Of a stretch of DNA of 64,000 bases, positions 34,035 to 47,624 are shown one piece after another. The DNA is from Trichuris trichiura (lineage: Eukaryota; Nematoda; Enoplea; Trichinellida; Trichuridae), in the NCBI GenBank assembly GCA_037903355.1, contig JBAJFE010000004.1, forward strand, positions 5,502,001 through 5,566,000, in the 5' to 3' direction. The position numbers and the translations under genes are program-made. Each line of letters begins with the position of its first letter. Within the stretch, counting starts at the first letter, position 1. A model generated the notes under the pieces. That model saw only the letters and a program-made list of their open reading frames with translations, searched no databases and was not told the origin of the DNA.

Positions 34035-35247
34035 CAGTCGGCCCTCGTTATCCGCGGTTAATTCGTCCAAAATTTTGAGCGTTTTACCGCGTTATATAGG
34101 ATACCCTATGAAAAAGGCTAAATAGCTTCTATTCTGGCCGCGTATCTCGTCCTGCCCCCTTGAATTTCTTCCGGAACAGATATCATACCTAGTGATCCTT
34201 CGAAGATTGGTACTACAGAATCTAGCTACGAGATAATGATATCAATAAGACTGCGCTTGTCCAATGGGGTCAGCCATCGGAGTACAGGCCGTTAGATACA
34301 AGAAAGGATGAAAATGAGATTCTCTTTCTCTAAACTAGTGGGAATCGCCTTGCTTTAATGAGCTAAGCGATGTACTGATGCGCGGAATGGATACAGAGCA
34401 GGAGAAATATAAAATACATAGGTGCACTTAAGCAGAAATAGTGAACATCACAAAGAACACATTCACATAGAGCAAAACGTCTACGGCAGAAACGTTTGGG
34501 GCATCATATATCAATTTACCCACTTTCTGTAGGTGGGCGCAGCTATCCTGGAGAATGGCCAGTCCTAAGATTTCTTGAACTTGTTGGTCGCAAAACTTCT
34601 CGCCTTAAAATGTTAGCCTTCACAGCTGCCGAAGCTTTATTTAAAGACATTGTTATAGGGAGCTGTCTCATTTTCTTCTGTTGTTGAATCACTGCCAGGG
34701 AGCTGTCTCACCCTTTCTTTCGTTTCATCGAGTAAATCTTGTAGCGGCTTCAACGAAGCCGTTATACCTCGTGTAACCATGATGTCACGTTCCACGGATG
34801 GATCGTATTCAGCAATCATATCCTTTAGGACTTGCGCTTGGTGGAAAATACTGGCAAGCTTTTGCAGCGTCCAATCTGAGGGTGTCCGAGTTCCTGTATC
34901 TTCCATAACGTCGTCGTCACTGGCCTAGGTGATTGCATCAGTTCCTCAAGTTCCTCGTTGGTGAACGGTCTTCCAAAATCTTCTATGCACTCCCTGATAT
35001 CGTCTTCTATCATGTCGGGGAAACCCTTACCTCCCAACTCCTTGGCAATATTCACTACGTCCATGACATCCTCATCGATGACACCTAATTCCTCGCATTC
35101 ACTGACTGCGTCTTCCCCACAAACGCTTCCAGCAACCACTAACTGTTCTAGGCTTTATCTCGTATACTGTTGTGTAAAAGATGACGTCACTATTTCACGT
35201 CGGGCAAACCGCGTTGTATAGAACCCGCGGATAACGAGGGCTGACTG
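34035..35247 (-). mobile_element. Tigger/pogo-like DNA transposon B
   Basis: A 1213-bp element with CAGT-type terminal inverted repeats and TA on both sides (34033-34034, 35248-35249), inverted relative to transposon A and 90 bp from it. Minus-strand remnants carry transposase C-terminal sequence: 35139-34825 (ELGVIDEDVMDVVNIAKELG, then DMIEDDIRECIEDFG) and, shifted in frame, 34906-34637 (LQKLASIFHQAQVLKDMIAEYDPS, then ITASLKPLQDLLDE). No DDE domain, so non-autonomous. It is longer inside than A, which has an internal deletion. Confidence 0.85.
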
Positions 35248-35259
35248 TATTTACTTGGT

Positions 35260-37670
35260 CCCGGATGGACAATGGGACAAGACTTGCCCCTAAAACTTCA
35301 GAAATTAAAGACGTCAAAGAACTTCTTTGAAATGGTACCAATCGCCAACGCATGCAGAAGTTTTTATAAACAATAATGACAAGAAATATCTGCGCATGTT
35401 TAGAACAAATCTAATCACCGTTGATGTAACTATGCAGAACGGGAGTGCAATAAAATGTGTATACACAATTTTCTTTCTTCCAACACTCAGAAATTGTTGT
35501 GGTTTCTGAAAAAGAGAATTCCATAAAATAGCACGCAGAAGGCCCAAATATAAATGCGCACAGTAAATGTATTACCAAATAAGAATTGGAGAAATTTAAT
35601 TTGGACGAATTGTCTACCTGCGTGTCTCGCATATACTGCGTCAATGCTCACCAAAACTGTGATTTCTCTCTCCTAATATCATCGCGCAGTAATGATCATG
35701 ATAACACGATTTCAGCAAAGTACCTACACAACATACTTAGCATTGTTGCTAAGGGTGGGCTTTCTCATTCCGCGTTTACGTCAGAAACGTTCTAGCCGGT
35801 GTCGAATTCTTTTCGCAACTTATTTTCTATCAGCCCTATTGTCGTAGAAACAACGGATCCATCCAATACAACTGCCAAATGAACGATGCAAAAACAATGC
35901 GTGTTAATGGTACCGCTTGTGTAAGCGAATGAAGAAAACGCTTTAGCAATGAAGGCAACGTACTGACCGCAGATCGAATATGAAACATGTTGGAAATGCA
36001 GTCAGATTCCCGTAACCGCGGTCTCAGCTATCCGCGATTTCTTTCTCCGCCCTGTATCCGATTTAATATTACGCAATTCGCAGCTTGCGTTATTAACTGA
36101 AACGGGTTTCTGACATTTTTGCATATGCGAATTAAATTATTCATCAAAAATAATTTTATTCATGCAATTATCATTGGGTTTCCACGTCTCTTGACGATAC
36201 CGCTCATCCTGTTTGTTCGGATAAGCGAGGCTGCCAGTACCGCGCGATTCCTCACTGATAGAGGGCAAAGAGGCTAATGGCACTGTACGGTTCTTCTTTA
36301 TTGCTGATTCGCAGGTCTACTGTCACACACTAAACATTCAGGAAACAGCAGCTAACACTAAGAGTCCTATTTCGGAGAACCTGTGAATCTGCCTCCCGGC
36401 TGATCCCCTGGCGCTTACGGGGCAATAAAACAGCGGTCTACTTGGAATGCTATGGCAGCCTGTGAATAAGACCTCTTGACTCGATGTCCGCGTTCACTGT
36501 CCTACTTTCTGGAAGCAGCACCGGTTCGACGGGAATCTACCTGGGAAGTTACTGCAAACGGAAACACTTATTTTCACAGTGATCTAATATGCATTCATAT
36601 TCAGATCGTACAACGTAAATGCTTATAAGCGTTCGATCACATCCGTGGTCACTCCTGGAACTTATACCTTCCGGATACTAGATTCTTGTATATTTAAGAT
36701 TTGAGAGCAAAGAAACTAGCAGCTAGAGAAATAGCCCGTCAGCAGACTAACAATTAATTTTCAAGATTGTACGCAGTCACTTACAGAAAAATTATTCCTT
36801 CGACGGAATGACTGTTGCAGAGGGGCAATACCCTATGTGGAAGTCGTGTTTAGCAGCGTCATGTCACTCTCTGTGACAAGCTTCTGTCGCTACTTTTCCA
36901 AGAGCAACCCGCTTATATGAAATTGCGACGCCGTGGGCCTAATGCATGTTACTTCTTTCACTTGAGACGTTTCCCCGGGTCATTCGAAATAGTTTATCTT
37001 GACGAGTTAATTTTTTAACTCTAACGCTAAGTTAGCCACTTGGTAAGATTTCACGGTTCTACTTGAATTACCACGAGCCAGTGCAAACTGAGAATTACGC
37101 AAATTTTAGTTCCACACTACTGCTGATATAGAAAACAGTAAGTGCATTGAAATTCAAAAAATAAAAGTTAAAATGACAGTTTTAGTACGAGCGAGTTGCA
37201 AGAAGTTCTAACAGCCACAATCCACTAAGTTCTCAAAGCAGAAAAATTGGGATCTTATTGAGGCAACGAATATAGATGGTAAATTAGAAATATTGCCCCA
37301 CTTTAAAAAATCGTACTATATCAACAGAGTGGAAAAAACAAGGCTTACTAACATTAGAGGTTCACAGCAGCCAAAAGTCACGAACATCATGAAGTGCCCT
37401 CTAGAACAAAGATTAACAACAGGGTGCACACTTTTAAGCTGTATGAATCAATTACAAGAACTATGTTCTTGACGAACGTGATGACTACGAAGGCTGAATT
37501 TGTACATTAATAGTCAGTGAAAAATGTTTAATTGAACTCCCTGGAGTAAGCTGAACATCCGGCAAAAATCCATGCCGCGCTAACTGGACTACAAGGAGAG
37601 CTATGCGTTAGAGATGCGATGCTCAAGGAATGATCGCTGCATCGGTGCAGGCGAAGTCACAATGCAAATG
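35260..37670. other. Intergenic, no supported gene
   Basis: Short overlapping frames on both strands at 35314-35795 are not recognisable. Around 36000-36260 a few TATCCGCGA- and CGGATAAGCGAGG-like stretches resemble worn Tigger ends, but no pair could be fixed. Confidence 0.35.
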
Positions 37671-37679
37671 TAAAGACAA

Positions 37680-40106
37680 TCAACTTCGCGACTCTGCTTT
37701 GTGTTTCGGGGGACGAAAACCACCTTTCCCAAGTCGTCCCTTACTGTCCTTCTTCGTTTTAAAATTCTTCCAACTCGTCACTCGATCATCGCGAGTTTCC
37801 TAATACAAAAGGTTACAAGAAGCGTAAGGCGCCTAAAGCAGATTGCGAAGTATATATTAACCTCGTAATTCTTTTGCCATTCCATTTCCATTTTGCGCTT
37901 ATTTTTAGCCTCTTCTTCTTCAGTATGCGCTCGTTTCCTGCAAAATATGAAATGAATTAAAGTACAACTTCGTTCGCTGTATGTTCAACTTGTCTTCCAT
38001 TTCTCTTTCCATCAGCGCACGGCGTTTACGCTCTTTTTCAGCAAACACTTTTATCGTGTTCGTCCATATAAGTCGACGATACTGAAACATACGATAAAAA
38101 GTAATTCCAATAAAGAGATTAAATAATAACAATAGTTTTAATTCACCCATTGAACTTTTCTCCGCTGAAAAGCCCATCCGGTCTCATCATCTTTTCGACC
38201 TACAGAGATTGTGTATAAAACTGCAATCCGATCCGCTTAGCAATTTACAAGGAAATGCTATTAATATTACATGAAATGACCATCCAAACCCGATTATCCG
38301 GGTTGGCGCCATGAACAAAAAGGTTTTAAGCGTTTTAAAAAGAGAAAAATAATGTGCCTTCTGCATTTGGAATATTACTCCGTGTCGTTCCTTGAAGTCA
38401 TTTTGCTCATTTTCTGCCATTCTTCTATAGTCAAGGACATTTTTGTTGGCTTACACTTAACGTGAACACTAAAGCTGCAGTTGACTTTCGAATTCCTTTT
38501 ATACGTTTGTGGTTCCCAGTTTTGATATATAGTAACGAGCTCATAAGAATACTTACAACATCCGGATCGTCTTCAAGTAATGGTTGCGAAGGAGCGTCTT
38601 TATCATATTTTTTCAACATTCTCCTCTTTTCCGCTATCTGAAATAGGGAAGCCATTAAAGCAAACCTACGGGGAATTTCACATTTTAAACAACCAATAAA
38701 CTTTTTCTCCTCCGCAACGTTGCAACGTCAACAAAGTAAAGACATCGTGACTATGAGTACGACTTGTGAAACCCCACTAAACAGCCGATGTGCTCAAATT
38801 AGTACAAAAAAACAATTGTATGATGGAAGGATATCTGGTAACGCACGAAGTAAACAGTCGTAAAGCGACATTTTTTGTGGAAGCGAAAGCTAAGGCGCCA
38901 CTGCGCATATTAGTCAAACAACAGGCAAAAAGAATATCCGGAATACGTCAATCTAGTATGCAGGAATCTATAGGATTATCAATCCACAATACATTCAACG
39001 TTAAAAGCTTTTATGGCTGCAGGACATGCGCCACGGATATTCAGCTATCCTGCATCCTAAGCATCAGTTTTCGTAAAAAGTGACGTAACTGTTTTCCCGG
39101 TCAGTCAAATCGGTAGATAAGACGAGCATACTTCACACGAAATGACGACTATCGGAGCTTGCAAGCGAGGTGTCGCAAAAGGAATGCTTTTTAACATCGA
39201 TAACTGACCTTAATGTGCACAAAGGCTTTCTCAATGCTGGAAACGTTGAAACTTTGAAGATTGATTGGTTCATTACAAGCTCTAGTAATATCCTCATCCC
39301 TGCTAACGACAATCCCCATTTTATACTATTGTTAACAATAAAAAGTAAACAATTTATTGGCAACAATTACGTAGCTTAAGGAGCTGACTCGTTTCGTCTT
39401 CCGATAGTTTTACAGAGTCCGTTTGTTCTATGCGTAAAACAAACGCGAAATCGCATTCGTTGGAGGAGATATAATATTTTGGATTCTCACACGTCACAAT
39501 CAAAAGTAAAAAGCGTAATACCGCCTTATCAGTGCGAGCCTTCGCTTCTTCGTAAATCAATCTTATTCGAGCTCTTTGATTTGGGTTTTCTAGGGTTTCC
39601 AAAGCCTTCTTCAAAACTAAAACCAAAATGCTTAAAACAAATGCTAATCAAACAATGACTTATTACCATCAAACGCCTTTTGGGCGTTTTCACGATCGTC
39701 CGGGTTTTTGTCAGGATGAACTAAAATGGACAGCTGAAATGAAAACAGATGATGACACTTAACTACGGTGGGTTTCTTTCGGAGAAATGAACCTTCCGGT
39801 ACTGTTTTCGAATTTCTTCTATTGAAGCATCTTCATTGATCAATAAAACCTAAAAACAATTAGACATGCGACGAACGCATAGCATTGCAACTTTCAGAGA
39901 CGTCATAGGGATTCAGGTTGAAATAGGTGGCCCCAGGACGCAATAATCGGTAAATTTGATTTTTCGATGTCAACGTTGAATCGTCCCTTTCAGTTTTCTT
40001 CAGCTGCAACAAATCCAGGATAATTCGTCAGAAGACAAAAGCAAGCGAACATTCATACGTCAGCGTAAAATAAATCAAATTGCAATTCCGACGCTTCGTT
40101 GAACAT
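37680..40106 (-). CDS. DNAJC8: DnaJ homolog subfamily C member 8
   Basis: J-domain co-chaperone, in other animals nuclear and associated with splicing factors. Nine exons (minus): 40106-40059, 40003-39902, 39849-39793, 39733-39667, 39616-39522, 38637-38557, 38081-37990, 37937-37862, 37799-37680. All are GT/AG and phase-consistent, giving 245 residues (human about 253). The start ATG gives MFNEASELQFDLFYAD, aligning with the family's FYSEVK start. TSKNQIYRLLRPGATYFNLNPYD follows in two exons, then the J domain, with HPD in ILVHPDKNPDD. Then come LEDDPDV, a charged coiled-coil (AEKERKRRALMERE, EMEWQKNYE) and the end DDRVTSWKNF...FRPPK. Most introns are 52-59 nt; two are longer (37690s excepted): 38082-38556 (475 nt) and 38638-39521 (884 nt). 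Intact; no sign of decay. Confidence 0.95.
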
Positions 40107-40109
40107 TTT

Positions 40110-42250
40110 CACATTTGTCCCTGGCTACAAGATTCGATTCTGAAGCTTCAACTTGCCAAAAAACATACCGCTGAAACAAAAGTACACTTAAGGCGACTTA
40201 AGCACAGGGGCACACGAAAACTTTTATCTGGCCCATAAGTGCTATCATACAACAACATTGCACAAGAAACAATATGGAAACAGCTTTCTTTTTTTCAAGA
40301 AGAGTTACGGCAGACAATTCACCTATCGTTGAAGCCCACAGATGCGTGAAGTTTACCATTTAGCAACTACATTCAGATAAAACACTAACATAAAATTCAC
40401 GACTGTAAACAACAGCAATGATGCAAACATATCGGTTATTTCAAAGGTAACGTGAAACAGGTAAACAACTAAATTCCAATCTCAGCAAAACATCTAAGGA
40501 AAGAATGCGAAAAGGACAATTTTGAAAACTCCATATTTCATCACTTTCTCGGTAAAAATCACATTTTTGAATGGCAATTCTCCTATTTGAACTCAAAGAC
40601 GACTTTGAATACCTTGTTTCTAAGCCTTCGTTTGAATCGTATTTATCTTCTATTTTTTTGTTTATTGCAAGTAAAAAATTAATCGAGCTCTGGAAGCTCA
40701 GTTAAAATTTCTCGGTTTTACCTGTAAGCAAGTAAATATATTCCTAGCTAAAAGAAAAAATAGAAGACAAACGAAGTTCAAACAAATATGGGCAAAACTA
40801 CTCATTCGTAAAAGTTCATTAAAACGGAATCGCAATGCGAATATGTGACACAAGAAAGTCAACAGTATTTAGCCAAAACAACCCGACGTGGACGCGGCAC
40901 TTTTAAACGAATGTGAACACACAGCACTAACGCTTCATGGTTGGCTGATCTAATCAGAATAAACAAAAGACTGGAAGATTCATAAGGTACTACAGAGACA
41001 AAAAGCAGAAATGGTACACTGTTGCTGAATCACTGTCTTAAACTACAATAAATTGTTGAAGCTACACTATAATAAAGCTGCTTTCAATCTGCATAAATGA
41101 GCAAATAAAAAGTGAAAGGCCTGCATAGCAAGGACTGCGCATTATAAGGCAAGCTTCTTGACCTATAAAACGTATCTTCTAAGCCTAGTCCGCTGTTAAA
41201 ACAGACTGCAGTAATCCTATGTACTTACGATACACCCAGAGAAGAAAATATAGACATCAAGGAGCCAAACAACGAAAAGCAAAGCAATCAGTCACAAGCA
41301 ACAACGACGCCTAAAGCATTTAAAACATAATAATAAAAGTTGCAATTACAGTCTGACATAGAAAATGAAACGGGAATAGACAAATAAACATACAGAGAAA
41401 CAAATAAAAAGGCTCCATATAGTAGTCAAGCGAAATGATGCAATCTTAAAACAACTTGACACGGAGCTCTTCAGACCAAAACGATGACTTCATTAGCGCT
41501 GACAAGGCACAATTCCTGATTCCACACGCTTCATGCAGACGTACAACAGATGATTCGCAGTCTTTTACACTCAAATCTCGTGTGTTCATTATCTTGCAAA
41601 CTGAGCGCTACAGTGACCAATCTCGGTTGACAAACCGTTGATTGTAGTTACGTACTACATCAAAGAAAGTCAAACGGTTGCAATATCAATGAAGTAACAA
41701 AATAACACAGAAAGCACTAAAAGAAAACCTTTGCTAAATTTCCAATTACACATAAAGGTAAAATGACCGAATTTTGTGAATATTGAAAAGCTTGAGCTGA
41801 TGAGAGATAAAATCAACTAGGAAATTTGACGTTGAACAAGTAACTTATAGAGATTTATGTATTCCCCCATAAGTTAGAGATTAAAGCGAAACAGAGCGAA
41901 GTTCTACGAAAAGCGTAATGACTGAATGCACCACTGAGAGCGGGAACAGCTATTAAATTTGGGCAAACAAGATTATTCGCAGATTTGCTGGAAAGCTCGA
42001 GCGCACAAACAGTTCGAAGCATACTTTTAACAATGTACAGCGAAGAAAATCGATTGCTACGCCTCCTTTCCAAAAAACGTAGTCAGGTAACTGTATGTAA
42101 ACGATTAACAGGTTCCCATAATGCATAGTATTGATGTTTTTCATGGCACGTGACTATGATTTTCCTTCAGACGTGATGTTCCATAATCAAAAAATTTCGA
42201 CTACAAACGCAAGACTAATAATGTAGCTTTTCAAACGCTATAAGAAAAAC
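40110..42250. other. Region 5' of DNAJC8, no supported gene
   Basis: Should contain the DNAJC8 promoter, but I see no diagnostic element. AT-rich, with only short frames. Confidence 0.35.
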
Positions 42251-42259
42251 ATTATTTTA

Positions 42260-42800
42260 GTTTTACGATGTGTGCATGCGTGCAAGTTTACCCGTTTACA
42301 CTTTAATGTACAAAAAAACGGAGCAATGCAACTTGACTTCAAGTTAGCTGGGTCTAGAAGCAATTGGTCTTGTTACCATGCCTGCATTCAGGTATACATT
42401 ATGCCTGGCGAAAATCCGGTATACATGATACACGGTAAGTGCGCAATGCAACTATAAAACTAGCACGTATATCTGCTATGGACAGCATGCATGCAGTACA
42501 TCCTGTGCCAGAGATGGCAGTACCAGCGTCCTAGTGAGCGTGGGGCGAAATCTGTATGCTGTATACTCCATACACACTTGGTGGCGTTGTAGTTACCGCG
42601 CTTACCTTCTATGCATCACGTATATTGGATTTACACCAGGCAAACCGTATGCGTGAGTGCAGGCATGCCAACAGGACCAACTGCTTCTAAGCCAAGTTGC
42701 CTTGACGTCCAGTTGGTTAGATCAAGTTACAGTGTTCCGTATACCACACTTTTTGAAGAAGTTGTATTCATCTGACGATGTGCAACGTCTAGTGTTTATG
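42260..42800. mobile_element. Imperfect foldback (MITE-like) element
   Basis: A left arm of about 42317-42465 matches an inverted right arm of about 42590-42750 at roughly three bases in four. Shared landmarks are 'tagaagcaattggtc', 'catgcctgcattca' and 'gtatacatgata'. The loop has no open frame of note. Ends and target duplication are not resolved. Confidence 0.6.
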
Positions 42801-42809
42801 AATGAATGC

Positions 42810-45800
42810 ACGTTTAGCAGACTTAATTAATAAAAGCGAGCATATTGTGCATATCTATACATTTAACACGTGTGATACCTTCTGAGCAGGTCAGATCAGA
42901 AATTCTTGTACTGACACTACACGCGTTGCGCTCTTGTTTCTGAGTGATAAATGTCTCCGCCATTGGTCTGACCATATAATTACTTGAAGGTGGTCGCACA
43001 GATAATTACCAATAAGACTTTAGCAGCTTCAAGGCACAAGAGCCTGCACTTTGCGAAAGCTGATGTTACCTGAAGAATTGTTCGTAGAGTGAACATTCGT
43101 AAAGTTGAAAAGCGGCTGCTATTAGTTGATATGGAATACGGTTTTGAGCGTTGTCAGCCTGGAAAATAACCGTCGAATTCATACGGCCAACTGAAGATAC
43201 ATAAATGTTATTAGAGTGGCTCAGTCAGAATGTCCCTAATCAGGTCATTTTACTTGTCTGTCTCGCAAGTAACCACCGCAGCAGCGTTCATTGCATTATA
43301 CCTAAACATTATGATCATCGACGGTTCGGTTACTGATCGCCCATGAGGATATGCCATAATAGGCCAGCAAACCGCGCCAGGTTTGCTATAGCGTTTAGGA
43401 TGCAGTACTAGGGGTTCAGCAGCAGCGTCTTGATAAATCTATTTAATGTTCATAACGAACATTATCCTGGATTTCCTTTCATTCTTCCATTTAATTTGGA
43501 CCACAGAAGTGCCGCCTAGTCTTTTACAGCCTGGTCCATGACAATAATGTGGTTAGGAGTCCTTGGCCGTCGGCGACTAACCGCAGTCACAAGTACACCC
43601 TCCAATCGATTTCCAACATTTTAGGAAGCAGCTCACCGAAACAGTTAGTCGAGGCGATAAACTAATGAAAGCGCTTGCTTCATCTGGGTATGATGATGAG
43701 GAATGGCACTTGGTTTCATATACAACTTTAGGATAATGGGTTGCAAAATTCCAAAACAGTGAATCTTTAAAAATGGAGAACAGTCCCTGGGACGAATGAA
43801 TATTTATTTTAGGCACTATATGACTACAACTCTTAACTGGAAAATCCAGAAAAACCATAACGTGAACCCACCAAGTTTTATTATCTTTGTTCTGTTTCAT
43901 TGTCATTTGATACCAATCTATTATTACTGCTTAGCTCTGCCATGGCAGTTTAAGTTGTTACTACGATAAAAAACACTCCAACGGTTGTCTTTTTTAACCT
44001 TCAAGACGCTGGAGACGCGTTTAGACGTCTCCTGAAAGCTCCAAAATCGTTTCGTATGTTAAGCAGCTGAAACGTAGCATACTCGCCTTGAATAGTTAAA
44101 TATTATTATATTAATCCCAACGTTTAATTCATACGCACACTTTTCCCTCGAGAAGCACTTTTCCATTGTTACCTTTTTCGAACGAAAACTTCTGCTAAAG
44201 CTTCGCCTTTAAAATGCAAAGCTTAAATGCCATTACGGATGCACCATGCGACAGCTTCGGTAAAAACTTTCCTCTTCGAATTTTGCAGGAAAAATGAGAC
44301 GGATATTTGTTCTAATTTTTCAGACTTGAAGTAGTAATTTCTAATGATTCTTCATAGGCAACAATTTTTTTACTTTAGCAATGCAATCGTTGCGTTTTTT
44401 AGTATGAAGCATTCGCGTTCACTTTCCTCAGTTCTCTTAGGAATGAATTTGCGAAAACTGAAGTGAATTTTCGAGAGATTTCAGATCAAAATCAGACTTT
44501 TGGCACTATGTAAATTTTCATTTTAAAAGTAGATGCATGGTGAATGAATGCACAACCTTGAATAGACAATTTTTTTAGATGATGCATTTCCACTGTGGGT
44601 GGTGAACGGGACTGTTGAAAGATAATGTTTTAACAAAAGTTCGGCATACGAACTTTCAGTATTTTATCTGATTATTAAATCTTAAATGGTGGAACTTAGG
44701 CTTTAACCAGCAATCTCAACTCACTTTAATGTGTGAGCTCTAATTGCTTTCATTGATTAAAAAATGCAATTAATTTATCAGCGAACTATGGGCCTTGTGC
44801 GTATTGTTATTTTTTATTATTACTAATATTGCTTCAGGCAGAATGAATCAGCGTCTTACAAACACTGAGTGATTTAAGCACTCTTTGAAGCTGCGTCATA
44901 ATTAAGTTTAGCTAGACGAAAGCGTCATTGACTTATTTTAATATTTCTGTGTTGTATAAGGTACTTCATTTCATCAAATTGATTGTCCTGTGGGTTTGCT
45001 TCGTAACAAAACTTGTGTTCATCTACTCTGCTTCGCCTGTCAGTTCTGCATTACCTTCACTTCCTTCCACGCTTCGACTACCATACACGGTCGGAGTGGC
45101 CATTACTTCTGGCATGGCAGCTTTGTTCTTTGTTTTCTTTGCTGCGTGCTTTCTATAAAATGCTAATGAAGGACACCAATTTGGATTAACCTAAATAACA
45201 AAGATCGATAGTATCTTTAGAACGTATTTAGTATTTGCTTCTTGCACGAGTGGACACTTCCTCTTTCCCAGGGAATTCATTGGTTCTCGTTTTTCATCAA
45301 AGACGCTTCTTAGCTTGCGGTATTCACGAATCCGAAGCTTAAACTGGTAGCAGTGCAAGTTAATTTGCCAAAACGTCGTATAGACACCTTCTCACCTTTC
45401 GCCTTATTAAGAACACCATCATCATGAAAAGAAAGTAAAGGAAAAAGCAACAAGGAATAAGCACGGATGCCAGTATTATTCGTTTCCTGCGCGTAATCCT
45501 GTTGCCGATACGCTCTTAAACCAAACCAATTAGCAAAGGAAAAACTTTTTTGCCCTATTACCGTGCTCACCAACTTCTGTGGTTAGCATTGTGGAATTAA
45601 CCAACGTCGCGTTTAGAATCTCGTTTGAAATAGACGTTAAATTTCGCCGCATGCTAAAGTGGTTAACAGTATACTTCTATTCAAAGAAATCAGAAGAACC
45701 GAAGCCAGATGATATTTAAACTTTTGATATTGATCGTATGCTCCTTCTTGGAAAAGTTCTAATCTGATTTACAAAAAGTTGATCCTGTGCAGATGGACCG

Positions 45801-46900
45801 CGCGGAAACACGCCTTATGAGCAATCGACTTAAAGACAATTCATTCGCTCATCGTTTTTATAGTGTCAGACAAAACTGTCTTGGATAACTGTGCTGCAGA
45901 GCGTTTTTTATTTGCTGAAGATATTCCGCTGTACTTAATTAAAGTCTACTAAATTTAGTCGACCAACCACTTTTGTTAGCCCACTGTCTGATGGACCATA
46001 TGTTTTTCGGAACGAACTGTGTTAATGAGTGTAAGCTACGACTCTGCAAACTACTTTCTTCAGGCAAAACGTTGTATTTCAATACATGTTGGTAGAACTC
46101 ATCTAATGGAATAAGAGTGCCCTATTCTATTTTTCGAAACTTTCTTGAACTACTCATTTCTTAATAAGAGCATTCTAAGAAAAAGCTCTGAGAAACAAGT
46201 ACAAATTTCCAGCATGCTTTGCCTCTAAACCAATTCGCATGATCTCAATGTCTCTAGACGAATTGTTTTATGGACTATTCATACAGAACCAGTTGCTCTG
46301 AAACTAAACTATAAATGCTTTTGGTATTGTAAAGCGCTCATTGAATTAATTGGGAAAAGATTCATGACGCAAAGTGAAATGAGCGAAAATATTCGTGCAA
46401 CTTAATAACTGAATCTTGAGTTGTTTAATAACAGCTCATTGAAGTTATTTTGCCAAACAGTTTTTGTTTTCCTGGTCCCACCGTTACTCAGTATGTCAGT
46501 AATCATGTTTAATGCCGCGCATGCGGAAGAGAGCGACCTATCTTCAAAGTGAACATTAGTGAGTTAAAGAAATGCAGAATTCACAGTTTCCAAAACATGG
46601 CACTTCAAATGACAAAAATTCTGAGATGTCAGTGCTGTCTCCATTTTGACTGACTAATCAGTGAGGATGGAATCAGAACATATTGGGAGTTCTAAACTTA
46701 TTCATTTTGGCTGGAGGTTACCTATTTATGCTAATAAACTGTCCATTTACCCGGTGGTTAGTTTTGTTTAGCGATCACATACTTTCTGAATAATAATAGG
46801 AAGATGAAGGCTTCCAAGCCACACTTTAAAATTAAGCATGCTTGATATAACATAAAAATAGTGTTACAATGATACTGTCTCATCAGTACGAAACTAGTAT
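42810..46900. other. Intergenic, no supported gene
   Basis: The longest frame is minus 43577-43906 (109 codons), not recognisable. Plus 44928-45158 ends with a hydrophobic LPYTVGVAITSGMAALFFVF stretch that could be a terminal membrane exon, but it has no partner. Around 43990-44060 is a worn 'gctggagacg...cgtctcctgaaagctcc' hairpin like the Penelope ends. Confidence 0.35.
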
Positions 46901-46916
46901 ACGATGTTTACTTGTT

Positions 46917-47094
46917 TTGAAAATGCGGTTTCTTGGTACGGGAGCGTATGTTTTCATGATGTAAAAGTTTTATTATGGAAGCATTCCCGTTTAATGTTCT
47001 AAATAACTCCGGAGCTTTCGGGTCGACCGAGACCCGAAAGCTCCGGAGTTATTTAGAACATTAAACGGGAACACTTCCGTAATAAAACTTTTAC
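46917..47094. mobile_element. Penelope-derived foldback D
   Basis: A 178-bp insert between perfect 13-bp duplications atgtttacttgtt (46904-46916, 47095-47107). Tail at the left, then two inverted arms of the copy 2 family meeting at the GGGTC/GACCC hairpin. The CTGANGA box is lost, leaving two GAAAGCTCCGGAG arms. Confidence 0.9.
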
Positions 47095-47572
47095 ATGTTT
47101 ACTTGTTATCCTAACATTTACTTAACTACAAAGGGCATATGAAAGTCGAAAATAAAATGCACAAATTAGTTTGCTAAGGCTTACCTTAATGAAAACTGAA
47201 ATTATACCGGCCACAGGTTACACATATACTAATTTTGCGAATCGTTGGCCACAAAAGTTATGAGGTTAAATTGCATTGATTGTCAGATCGACTAGTTGCA
47301 GAAACTCATAACGGTTGTGCAGTTTAAACTGAAAAAGGAAGGACCTGCAGATTCTTTATTCATCACACTTAACAATCATTTTGCCTCCGGTTTTTTCGAG
47401 GCTGTGTAAGTGGTCTAGAAGTCAGAATAGCTAAGTCTGATGACGCAGATTAAATTATAAAGTTACGATTTTCATTACACAGTGGTACCTCGTGTCCATT
47501 ATGTTGTAAAAAATACTTAAAAAGGCTTGAAGATATAGTGTCTTCGTACGGAACCGTATAATTTCATTTGTT

Positions 47573-47624
47573 TGCTTCTTTTTGTACGGATTTTTCCGTA
47601 CAAAAATCCGTACAAAAAGAAGCA
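47573..47624. repeat. Perfect 23-bp hairpin
   Basis: Arms 47573-47595 and 47602-47624 pair perfectly around a 6-nt loop (ccgtac). The arm contains 'cttctttttgtacgg'. Origin unknown; possibly a miniature element or an inverted duplication. Confidence 0.85.

Noticed and set aside
36010..36260. A third Tigger-like element
   Set aside because: Isolated TATCCGCGA and GGATAAGCGAGG stretches only; no paired ends or TA duplication could be fixed.
37938..37968. A 31-nt intron in DNAJC8
   Set aside because: An upstream donor at 37989 gives a 52-nt intron in the same phase, matching the intron size of neighbouring genes.
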